Shown here: positions 56,913 to 64,000 of the stretch, in pieces
How the letters are laid out: each line of letters opens with the position of its first letter
Position numbering within the stretch: position 1 is the first letter of the stretch
NCBI GenBank assembly: GCA_036501185.1
Contig: DASYAU010000048.1
Coordinates: forward strand, 1 to 64,000
Direction: 5' to 3'
Length of the DNA: 64,000 nt
DNA from: Korobacter sp036501185
Lineage (GTDB): Bacteria > Acidobacteriota > Terriglobia > Terriglobales > Acidobacteriaceae
Program-made: the position numbers and the translations under genes
Notes under the pieces: generated by a model
What the model was told of the DNA's origin: nothing
What the model saw: only the letters and a program-made list of their open reading frames with translations
Database searches by the model: none

Positions 56913-59042
56913 TCAGTACTGCCAGTTGACGTTCACGAAGCCCTCGCCGCTGGAGGGGACGGTGTAACTGTGGTTGCTGCCGTTCTCCCAGGTGACGCTG
57001 CCATCCGCTGCGATCTTGACGAACTTGAACTGAATGTTCGTTCCCGCAGGAACGGAGACGTTCAGGAACCAGTTCGGATAGTTGGGATCGAGCATCGGCC
57101 CGATGGCCGTGTCAAATGTGCTGCCCCAGGTTCCAAGCTCGACGGTACTTCCGGATAGGAAGATATAGTCGCCGGGATTGGTAGCCGTGGCATTGTTCAC
57201 CGTGAACGTGACCGGGATCAGCTTCGCGGTGAGCACCGTGAACTGAATCGTATTTGAAGCCGTTCCACCGGAGTTCTTCAGCGTGACGTTGTAAACGCCG
57301 TTGGTTACGCTCGGGACCGTGAACGTGACGGACGTGGCCGACCAGCTATTGATCGTCGCGGCGGTGGTGCCGACGAGCACGCTGCCCTGTGCACTGCCGA
57401 AGCCCTTACCGGCAATCGTGACTTTTACGCCGGGCTGGCCGAGCGTGGGACCAATCGAGCCGGCCTCGGGAGTGCTCGCTGTGCTGGTCACCTGCCAAAC
57501 GGCCACTGAATGCGCGGGCATGGTGAAGTTAGTGACCGGATTATTGCCGCCCGATCCTGTGTTCACGGTGATGGACGGCCCGCTCATAAGTCCGCCGAGA
57601 TAATCCGTGTAGTTGCCGCTTGGAAGAGCGGTGTTGAGACCGGTGATGGAGTAGCTGGTGGTGTCGTTCTTGTTGATAGCGACCAGGACGACGTCGTTGA
57701 AGAACTGGCGCTCAAAGATGTAGACATCGTTGTTGATCCAGCGCTGCTTCGAGGTGCCGTAGCCCAACGCATCGTTGCTGCCTCCGCGCAGGCCGGCGAG
57801 CTTGTTGATGACCTTGTAGAGCGTAGTACTGGTGCTCCAGCCCGACATTTCATTGCGGTTGTAAGGATCGGTGCCGCCGTTGGTGTCGTTGTGGATGTAC
57901 TGCTCATCTCCGTAGTAAATCACCGGGATACCACGGCCGGTGAGCACATAGGACTCGGCCTCGATCAGGCGATTTTGGTTGTTGTTCAGGGTCAGCAGCC
58001 GCGCTTCGTCGTGACTATCAACAAACGTAACCTGGTCGTTGTACCAGGTGAAGTTCGAGTCTTCGGCGTTGATCTCGTTGTCGAGTTCGGAGAAATTACT
58101 GTTCGAAGCGAAAACGTCGCGGACAGCCTGGTTGATGTTGAAATCGAGCACGGAAATGCCGCTCTTGTTCGCGAACTTGTACGAATCGTGATAAAGCGCG
58201 TCGCCGATTCCCTGCGCCCATTCGCCAAAGAAGAAGCTCGGCCCAAAACTGAATGCGGAGTTCGCCATGCTGTATTCCCAGCCCCAAGTCACATGCTTTA
58301 CCGCGTCAATGCGGAAGCCGTCGACTCCATGCTGCTGGAATTGCTGGATGGCAGACTTCAACATGCTATCGACGGTGCCGTTTTCCTGGTTAAGGTCACA
58401 GAGGCCTTCGAGCGTGTAGTACTGGAGCTGGTAACGGTCGTCGAAGTTCGAGATATCGGCATTGTGATGGAAGATGCCGTTGGGATCGTTATTGCACGCG
58501 GCAACGAAAGTGCCGTTGTTATACAGCGATCCGTACTCGCCTGCATTGTCGGGGTTTGTGTGGTTCGGCGCGAAATCGACGATCACCTTGATCGAATTGT
58601 TGTGCGCGGCCGTCACCATGTTGTTGAACGCCGTCCAATCGTTGGCCGCGTCGCCGAAGTGCTCTTCAATACGCATGAAAACGCGCGCGCCATAGCCGTG
58701 ATAGGAAGCGGTGGGATTGTTGCTGCCGTCCGGGATGTTGAGGTTCAGGTTATCGACCGGTGGCGAGATCCAGATGGCGGTTACTCCCAAACCGTGGAGA
58801 TAGCTCATCTTGGCGGTGATGCCGGCAAGATCGCCGCCCCAGTAGAGATGCCAATTCGTCATTGTTCCATCGAAGAGTCCGGAACTCTGAGCGGGATTGT
58901 CGTTGGTAGTGTCGCCGTTGTAGAAGCGGTCGGTGACGATCTGGTAGATAACTTGCTTCTTAAAGTCCTGCGAGAGTACGCAGGTACTCAGAAATAGCAC
59001 AGTGAGAACGCAGAGTACGGAACGGCGGAAACTAGAAGTCAT
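56913..59042 (-). CDS. Secreted GH13 alpha-amylase family enzyme, CGTase-like, with IPT/TIG and CBM20 domains
   Basis: Acts on starch or maltodextrins outside the cell. 709 residues from ATG 59042 (GGAG upstream; a longer frame lacks support). Signal peptide MTSSFRRSVLCVLTVLFLST. Order: GH13 barrel A/B, C domain, IPT/TIG domain (about 455-540, GPTLGQPGVKVTIAGKGFGS), CBM20 starch-binding domain (about 600-709, YIFLSGSTVELGTWGS). Catalytic triad: D246 (DGFRIDAVKH), E274 (FFFGEWAQG), D345 (FVDSHDEAR). The A-B-C-D-E layout is that of cyclodextrin glucanotransferases and related maltogenic amylases; which activity dominates cannot be read by eye. Confidence 0.92.
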   Translation of the reverse strand: MTSSFRRSVLCVLTVLFLSTCVLSQDFKKQVIYQIVTDRFYNGDTTNDNPAQSSGLFDGTMTNWHLYWGGDLAGITAKMSYLHGLGVTAIWISPPVDNLNLNIPDGSNNPTASYHGYGARVFMRIEEHFGDAANDWTAFNNMVTAAHNNSIKVIVDFAPNHTNPDNAGEYGSLYNNGTFVAACNNDPNGIFHHNADISNFDDRYQLQYYTLEGLCDLNQENGTVDSMLKSAIQQFQQHGVDGFRIDAVKHVTWGWEYSMANSAFSFGPSFFFGEWAQGIGDALYHDSYKFANKSGISVLDFNINQAVRDVFASNSNFSELDNEINAEDSNFTWYNDQVTFVDSHDEARLLTLNNNQNRLIEAESYVLTGRGIPVIYYGDEQYIHNDTNGGTDPYNRNEMSGWSTSTTLYKVINKLAGLRGGSNDALGYGTSKQRWINNDVYIFERQFFNDVVLVAINKNDTTSYSITGLNTALPSGNYTDYLGGLMSGPSITVNTGSGGNNPVTNFTMPAHSVAVWQVTSTASTPEAGSIGPTLGQPGVKVTIAGKGFGSAQGSVLVGTTAATINSWSATSVTFTVPSVTNGVYNVTLKNSGGTASNTIQFTVLTAKLIPVTFTVNNATATNPGDYIFLSGSTVELGTWGSTFDTAIGPMLDPNYPNWFLNVSVPAGTNIQFKFVKIAADGSVTWENGSNHSYTVPSSGEGFVNVNWQY

Positions 59043-59357
59043 GGGGGGAGTCTCCAAAGTCTTTAGTGGGAAACAGGAACTACTCTGGGATGCCGGTATT
59101 GCTGCCGGCAACTCGCCGCCAGCAGGACAGGGATGAGCCATTCGCAATGACCTTGGAATGCTGATGCAGGATGGCAGACGGCGGAAGTCTCCGCGAGGTT
59201 TGTCACCGTTACACTTCAAAGTGGTTTCTTCGTAGAGGGTTCCGCGAGTTGTTACGCGACGTTACGGGATTGCTACAGGTAGTAAGCTCCGCTCGGCTGG
59301 GTCGCCTAGCGATATGCCGGATTTCGTATATGTGCGCGGCCGCAGTTATTCCGGCGC
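59043..59357. other. Divergent promoter region between the GH13 and zinc-ribbon genes
   Basis: 315 bp with no gene. Holds a CCGG-tattgctg-CCGG inverted repeat near 59091 and three GTTAC words at 59207-59260 (CACCGTTACAC, TTGTTACGCGACGTTACGGG), two of them 11 bp apart, which may be regulator contacts. No consensus promoter stands out. Confidence 0.4.
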
Positions 59358-60875
59358 ATGCCGTGGCACGAAGATGTTAATGAGGAACCAGACTTGGCGG
59401 AATATCACGGCAGCTTTGAACACGCGGCGGCGAATGGAGAGTTGCAGCAGCAAGGTGAATGTCGCGTGCAGGTGGAGACGGAATTGCTGACAGTGTCGCC
59501 CGACTTGGCTACACCGATCGTTTTTGATCTTGGCGATATCGACGCGATCCACGCGGAACGATTCCAAGTGCGACTGGCGCTCTATACCGGGGCAACGATT
59601 ACGCTGAAACAGTTGGGGCGCGACTTTGATCCTTTCGTTCACGAGTTGTTGCCAAAGTTTCGGGATCGCATCGCGAAGTGCTTATTGGTCGGTGATCTCG
59701 AGGAAGTCGATCGTTTTGAAGGTTCCTTTCAGCTCGAAAACGTCGTGAAGAAGTGTCCTCTCTGCGGCGCAGCGACGAGTTCGGCTAAGTTCTGTCCGCA
59801 ATGTGGCAAACCGACGCAGCCAGAGACCCAGGAACAGGTGAAATGCCCCAGTTGTGGTGCGAGGGTGCAGGGAAAGAACTTCTGCCCGCAGTGCGGGGGC
59901 GCGCTGCACGCAAATGTTGCTGTCGCTGCGCACCGAGGCGCTGCGGAGTTTCGGCTGTACAAGAGCAATCTCGGCGTACTCGCGACCGATTCGCAGAGCT
60001 TTTCGTGGCGGCTGGCGGATCTCGATGCGGTGAGGGCTGATCCGAAGACCTACCAGGCAGTGCTGGAATCGGGTGGCATAGCGCTGCGCATCAACGAACT
60101 TGGCGAACGTACCGAAGAATTTGCGCGGAAGGTGAAAGAGGCAACGAATACTCTGTTGGCTGACAGTTCCAAAGCCTTGCACGCGGCGTTTCCCTTTCTG
60201 AATCCTGACCAGTTGCAGCGTGTTTCGCAGCAACTGCGTGAAGGCGGGACGGCGCCCGTGGCACAACTGGATGCGGTACATCCCCAAATGAGCGCGGCGC
60301 TAGAGAAGAACGCGGTGGACGATGCGCTGAAGCCGTACTATGACGCGCTGCTCACGAAGACGGCGGTTGGCTCGCTGTATGCGGGATTCAAGCTCATTCG
60401 CCCAGAGGACCGAGAAGCAGTGGAAGCGGCGCCCGAGAGCGCATCACAAGACGTCGAGAACGCGGATGGTGCGCCGGATGCGGACGATGCAGGTCCGGAA
60501 ACCCTCTATTGGTTCTTCTTCCCGATTGCAGGGAAAAACATCGTGGCGTGGGAAGCAAGTTCGAAATCCGGGCGCGCAACTTATTTTTTCCGGCTGTTCG
60601 ACGCCAGCGGATCGGGGAAGCTGAGTGATCCCGCGGCGATGGATGCTTCGATCCGACGATTGAACCGCGTACTCGGGATGCTGAACTTCCGGCGTCGTCC
60701 GATTTACTTGAGCGATGACGAGCTGCAGATCGATCCGCGGTTCCACCGCTACGCGATTGCCGCGCGGAGAATTCCGGACTTGCGACAGGTGCGCGCCAGC
60801 CTGATTGGACGAGCGATCCATAGCTCTGCGGAGACGTGGTCGGCGCAGGTAGAGAAGTTCTTAGCTGATTCATAA
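59358..60875 (+). CDS. Hypothetical protein with two zinc ribbons
   Basis: 505 residues, cytoplasmic, no signal peptide or membrane segment. N-terminal domain (about 1-130) of beta strands and helices; two four-Cys zinc ribbons in tandem at about 132-180 (CPLCGAATSSAKFCPQCGK and CPSCGARVQGKNFCPQCGG); then a domain beginning YKSNLGVLATDSQSFSWRLA that resembles the N-terminal one (compare VRLALYTGATITLKQLGRDF with QAVLESGGIALRINELGERT), so the protein appears to be an internal duplication around the ribbons. The C-terminal half (about 350-505) has no recognised motif. Function unknown; the name of a family is not offered. Confidence 0.78.
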   Translation: MPWHEDVNEEPDLAEYHGSFEHAAANGELQQQGECRVQVETELLTVSPDLATPIVFDLGDIDAIHAERFQVRLALYTGATITLKQLGRDFDPFVHELLPKFRDRIAKCLLVGDLEEVDRFEGSFQLENVVKKCPLCGAATSSAKFCPQCGKPTQPETQEQVKCPSCGARVQGKNFCPQCGGALHANVAVAAHRGAAEFRLYKSNLGVLATDSQSFSWRLADLDAVRADPKTYQAVLESGGIALRINELGERTEEFARKVKEATNTLLADSSKALHAAFPFLNPDQLQRVSQQLREGGTAPVAQLDAVHPQMSAALEKNAVDDALKPYYDALLTKTAVGSLYAGFKLIRPEDREAVEAAPESASQDVENADGAPDADDAGPETLYWFFFPIAGKNIVAWEASSKSGRATYFFRLFDASGSGKLSDPAAMDASIRRLNRVLGMLNFRRRPIYLSDDELQIDPRFHRYAIAARRIPDLRQVRASLIGRAIHSSAETWSAQVEKFLADS

Positions 60876-60943
60876 GCACAAGTGATGCCGACCCGCACTC
60901 GAAGTTATGCAGCAACTGCACGCCTTTGTGATAAACCTTGTAG

Positions 60944-62182
60944 ATGGCGACGCACACTTCGCCCGACTCCGGCCTCATCTCGCTCCAAGCCATTCGACAG
61001 GCGCACGACCGCATCCGTTCGGATGTCCGCTCCACACCGTGCAATCACTCCGCTGCGATTTCTAAAATCGCTGGGCAGAGTGTTTATTTGAAGCTCGAAA
61101 ACCTGCAGATGACGGGCTCATTTAAGGAACGCGGCGCACTGAACAAAATCCTTACGCTCACCGAAGAAGAAAAACGACGCGGAGTGATTGCGGCGAGTGC
61201 TGGCAACCACGCGCAGGGCGTGGCGTTCCATGCAACTCGTCACGGAATCCGGGTTCGGATCGTAATGCCGATGATGACGCCGCTGGTGAAGGTAAACGCA
61301 ACACGCAATTACGGCGCCGAGGTTGTGCTACACGGCACGGACTATGACGAGGCGTATGAAGAGGCGCGCCGGCTATCGGTGATTGAAGGATTCGTGTTCA
61401 TCCACGCGTTCGACGACCTGGCGGTGATCGCCGGCCAGGGCACTGTCGGGCTGGAGATTTTGGAGCAGATTCCGGATGTAGAGGCCGTGGTAGTGCCGAT
61501 CGGTGGCGGAGGGCTCATCAGCGGGATCGGTTGCGCGCTGAAGACGCTCAAACCGCAGGTGCGGCTCGTGGGTGTGCAGGCGGCGCGAATGCCGTCAATG
61601 AAGAACGCGCTACGGGCGCACAAGTCGGTGGTGGTGGAGGCGAACACAACTATCGCCGACGGCATCGCGGTGCGACGTTCGGGCGATCTCACGGTCCCGC
61701 TCGTGGAACGCTTTGTCGACGAGGTGGTGACGGTGGAAGAGGAAGAGATCGCCAGCGGCATCCTTACGCTACTGGAGCGCGAAAAGATGCTGGCCGAGGG
61801 AGCGGGAGCGGCCGGGGTAGCGGCGCTTCTGCATCATAAAACTTCGCTGAAAAAAGAAAAGACGGTGGCGCTGGTATGCGGCGGAAACATTGATGTTTCG
61901 CTGCTGGCGCGTATCATCCAACGTGGTTTAGCAAAGGACGGTCGACTGGTCCGATTGCAGATCCACCTCTCCGACCGTCCCGGCTCGCTGCACCAGTTGA
62001 CGCGTATCCTCACCGTGAACCAGGCGAATATCGTGGAACTGCACCACGACCGCACGTACTACGGAGTTAACCTTGGCGACACGATCATCGACGTGACCCT
62101 GGAAGCACGCGGCGAGGAGCAGATCCAGCAGATTCTGCACGCCCTGGCGCACGAAGGCTATCGGCACGAGCGGATCGTTTAA
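60944..62182 (+). CDS. ilvA: Threonine ammonia-lyase with C-terminal ACT domain
   Basis: PLP enzyme that deaminates threonine (and serine) to 2-oxobutyrate, for isoleucine synthesis or threonine breakdown. 412 residues: fold type II core with PLP Lys 61 in TGSFKERGALN, SAGNHAQGVAFHA, the phosphate loop VPIGGGGLISG, and CGGNIDVSLLARI; a single ACT domain at 335-412 (HLSDRPGSLHQLTRILTVNQ). The length and single ACT match the short type seen in Clostridia and Actinobacteria rather than the double-ACT E. coli IlvA. pilT follows after a 111-bp gap. Confidence 0.93.
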   Translation: MATHTSPDSGLISLQAIRQAHDRIRSDVRSTPCNHSAAISKIAGQSVYLKLENLQMTGSFKERGALNKILTLTEEEKRRGVIAASAGNHAQGVAFHATRHGIRVRIVMPMMTPLVKVNATRNYGAEVVLHGTDYDEAYEEARRLSVIEGFVFIHAFDDLAVIAGQGTVGLEILEQIPDVEAVVVPIGGGGLISGIGCALKTLKPQVRLVGVQAARMPSMKNALRAHKSVVVEANTTIADGIAVRRSGDLTVPLVERFVDEVVTVEEEEIASGILTLLEREKMLAEGAGAAGVAALLHHKTSLKKEKTVALVCGGNIDVSLLARIIQRGLAKDGRLVRLQIHLSDRPGSLHQLTRILTVNQANIVELHHDRTYYGVNLGDTIIDVTLEARGEEQIQQILHALAHEGYRHERIV

Positions 62183-62293
62183 TGTGAATTGCCGACAAAA
62201 CTCGGTACTTCCGTACCTTGCGATGACCTCCAAGTTCCGGGTATTCTCACGTCACTTTTACGAATTTCTAAATTCTCGCAGGACTCCCGCTTC

Positions 62294-63472
62294 ATGGCAT
62301 CTACTGGAAACGCGCTAGATTCCTCAGCCCCGTCCGTTCCGGCCGGAGAGGCACTGCCGACCAACGAAATCCTTTCAAAGATGATCGCAGTTTCAGAGAA
62401 AGTGAGCGATCTTATCTTCTCGCCGGGACGGCCTCCACAAGTCGAACTGAATGGGCAGCTTGCGCCTGTAGCCGGACTCAACATGCTATTGCCGGCCGAT
62501 ACGCGGCGCATCGCGACTGACCTGATGGGCAAAAACGAGCAAGCCCAACGCGCGTTGAAGGAGCAGGGTTCCGCCGATCTTTCGTACAGCCTGCAAGGCG
62601 GGGCACGCTTCCGCGTGAATATATTTTTCCAGCGTGGATCGCACGCCATCGTGATGCGCGTCATCCCGATCAGCGTGCCGACGTTTGAGCAATTAAATCT
62701 GCCTCCGCAGCTCGGTGAAATCACGCATTTGATCAACGGAATCGTCCTGGTGACGGGACCGACGGGATCGGGCAAGAGCTCGACCCTGGCGGCGATCATA
62801 AACAAGGTCAACCTCGAGAAGGCAGTCCATATCGTCACGATTGAAGATCCGATCGAGTTCATCCATTCGCACAAGAAGTGCACGATTCACCAGCGCGAGT
62901 TGCACAGCGATACGCCGAATTTCAGCTTGGCATTGCGTGCGGCCTTGCGGCAGGCGCCGAAGATCATCCTGGTGGGTGAAATGCGTGACCGCGAAACCAT
63001 TGAGATTGCGCTCGAAGCAGCGGAAACCGGACACTTGGTGATGTCGACGTTGCACACCACGGATGCCTCGAAGACGGTGGAGCGCATCATTGGAACCTTC
63101 CCGCTGGCCGAGCAACACGTGATCCGAAAGCGTTTTTCGAAAAGCTTCCGCTTTATCGTTTCTCAGCGCTTGCTGCCACGTAAGGACAAGAAGGGCCGCG
63201 TCGCTGCGATTGAGATTTTGAAATCGACGATGCGTACGCGCGAATACCTGGATAAGGGCGAGCAAGAGGGCAAGTCGCTGCTCGATGCCATGCGCGACGG
63301 TGATCTCGAAGGCATGCAGTGTTTCGACGACGTGATTGAGAAGTTGATCCGGACCGACGTGATCGATATCGAGACCGGCCTGGGATACGCAACCAATCCC
63401 GGCAATCTGCAGTTGCAAATTACCGACTTGACCGAAGCGCTGCGAGCGCAAGAATCGGAGTTCGAGCCGTAA
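62294..63472 (+). CDS. pilT: Type IV pilus retraction ATPase, PilT/PilU family
   Basis: Hexameric AAA+ motor that depolymerises pili in twitching motility. 392 residues from ATG 62294 (AGGA upstream); the open frame extends back to 62189 without a start site. Walker A GPTGSGKS at 155-162, Asp box (IVTIEDPIEFIH), Walker B ILVGEMRDRETIEIAL, His box STLHTTDASKTVERIIG. The C-terminus (EGMQCFDDVIEKL, YATNPGNLQLQI) is closer to PilU than to PilT, and the AIRNLIRE-like motif of PilT is not evident. No other pilus gene is in the window. Confidence 0.9.
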   Translation: MASTGNALDSSAPSVPAGEALPTNEILSKMIAVSEKVSDLIFSPGRPPQVELNGQLAPVAGLNMLLPADTRRIATDLMGKNEQAQRALKEQGSADLSYSLQGGARFRVNIFFQRGSHAIVMRVIPISVPTFEQLNLPPQLGEITHLINGIVLVTGPTGSGKSSTLAAIINKVNLEKAVHIVTIEDPIEFIHSHKKCTIHQRELHSDTPNFSLALRAALRQAPKIILVGEMRDRETIEIALEAAETGHLVMSTLHTTDASKTVERIIGTFPLAEQHVIRKRFSKSFRFIVSQRLLPRKDKKGRVAAIEILKSTMRTREYLDKGEQEGKSLLDAMRDGDLEGMQCFDDVIEKLIRTDVIDIETGLGYATNPGNLQLQITDLTEALRAQESEFEP

Positions 63473-63529
63473 GCAGGCAACGTGCTTTTTTCGGTGCGAG
63501 TCCTTACTATCTGAACTGAGGATGGACTT

Positions 63530-63967
63530 GTGACGGAGACACCGGACGAGAGACCTTTTTCGAAAAAACTCTTACCGTTCACGAGCGCGCTGGTGGTCAT
63601 CGCGCTGCTTTACGTGGGCTACATTTTCTATTCGCGACGTCAGGAGCAGAAGGACGCCGACCGCCAAACAGCGGAAAAGCAGGCAGCCGAGAACCGCAAG
63701 GTTGCCGAACTCTATGGCGGTGACGAGCTGAAGATCCTCAATTTTTATGCGACTGCCGGTCCGCTGCACAAGGGTGAGACAGCGCAGCTCTGCTATAGCG
63801 TTTCTAATGCGCAGAAGGTGACGATCGAACCGGATGTGCACGAAGTGCCGGAGTCATACAGCAATTGCGTGAAGATCGCGCCGAAGAAGGACACGGTGTA
63901 CACGCTCTCGGCGACAAGTAAGAAGGGCGACACGCAGCAGGTCCAGCTCACCATGCGGGTCGACTAG
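63530..63967 (+). CDS. Membrane-anchored hypothetical protein
   Basis: 145 residues from the GTG at 63530. A short cytoplasmic N-terminus, one membrane segment (FTSALVVIALLYVGYIFY), a charged helical stretch (about 38-60, QEQKDADRQTAEKQAAEN) and a small beta domain with two Cys (AQLCYSVSNAQKVTIEPDV; SNCVKIAPKKDTVYTLSATS), Ig-like in feel. Probably periplasmic. It follows pilT by 57 bp, so it may belong to the same transcription unit, but a link to pili is only a guess. Confidence 0.72.
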   Translation: MTETPDERPFSKKLLPFTSALVVIALLYVGYIFYSRRQEQKDADRQTAEKQAAENRKVAELYGGDELKILNFYATAGPLHKGETAQLCYSVSNAQKVTIEPDVHEVPESYSNCVKIAPKKDTVYTLSATSKKGDTQQVQLTMRVD

Positions 63968-64000
63968 CCTATAGCACGAAGATGACATAAAATTCATCTT

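Noticed and set aside
57510..58997. 495-codon plus-strand frame opposite the GH13 gene
   Set aside because: It is antisense to a gene with a complete catalytic triad and domain order; Val/Ile/Asp-rich composition is a by-product of the opposite codon use.

Overview
The window is about 64 kb of high-GC bacterial chromosome. The gene content suggests an acidobacterium (Acidobacteriota, Terriglobia/Koribacter-like). The signs are a ~1200-residue TonB-dependent receptor with an N-terminal carboxypeptidase-regulatory domain, several TonB C-terminal-domain proteins without ExbB/ExbD nearby, a stand-alone CarD-like regulator, two AI-2E family permeases and Shine-Dalgarno sites of the AGGAGG type. 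This assignment is inference from gene content, not a database match. I found no rRNA, tRNA, transposase, integrase or CRISPR array.

Region by region. 0-22 kb is a loose set of mostly single genes: a LysM lytic transglycosylase, a TonB-dependent receptor, an isoaspartyl peptidase, greA with a CDP-alcohol phosphatidyltransferase, a carD-like gene, a secreted phosphodiesterase, an AI-2E permease, ruvX-mltG, an ABC permease and a Fic protein. The gaps between them are filled with small repeats: heptamer arrays, hairpin elements and a 198-bp tandem repeat. 22-30 kb holds rplM-rpsI, rpsB and tsf (the last two separated by a VOC gene), a histidine kinase and a second AI-2E permease. 30-45 kb carries coaD, an aminotransferase, a manA-manC-phosphomannomutase run for GDP-mannose, an M48 protease, kdsB, a Tat-exported FAD oxidoreductase, PPK2, asnA, an aldo/keto reductase and a GH2 glycosidase. 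45-56 kb is the most coherent block. It has an APC permease translationally coupled to an alpha/beta-hydrolase kynurenine formamidase, facing a tightly packed six-gene operon for tryptophan breakdown. 55-64 kb has a TonB-family gene broken by an in-frame TGA, a CGTase-like GH13 enzyme, a double zinc-ribbon protein, threonine ammonia-lyase and a PilT/PilU ATPase.

How the genes work together. The kynurenine block encodes every step from tryptophan to 4-oxalocrotonate: dioxygenase, formamidase, 3-monooxygenase, kynureninase, 3-hydroxyanthranilate dioxygenase, ACMS decarboxylase, 2-aminomuconate semialdehyde dehydrogenase and 2-aminomuconate deaminase. The striking point is that one 628-residue polypeptide joins the ACMS decarboxylase (step 6) to the tryptophan 2,3-dioxygenase (step 1), both with their key residues intact. 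Other points worth following are a duplicated 55-bp array of TGCGGAGA(A/T)T boxes that runs into the start codon of the fic gene, a hairpin repeat family whose stems differ but stay paired (one copy lies inside the coding sequence of the isoaspartyl peptidase), and the confinement of all intergenic repeat families to the first 30 kb.
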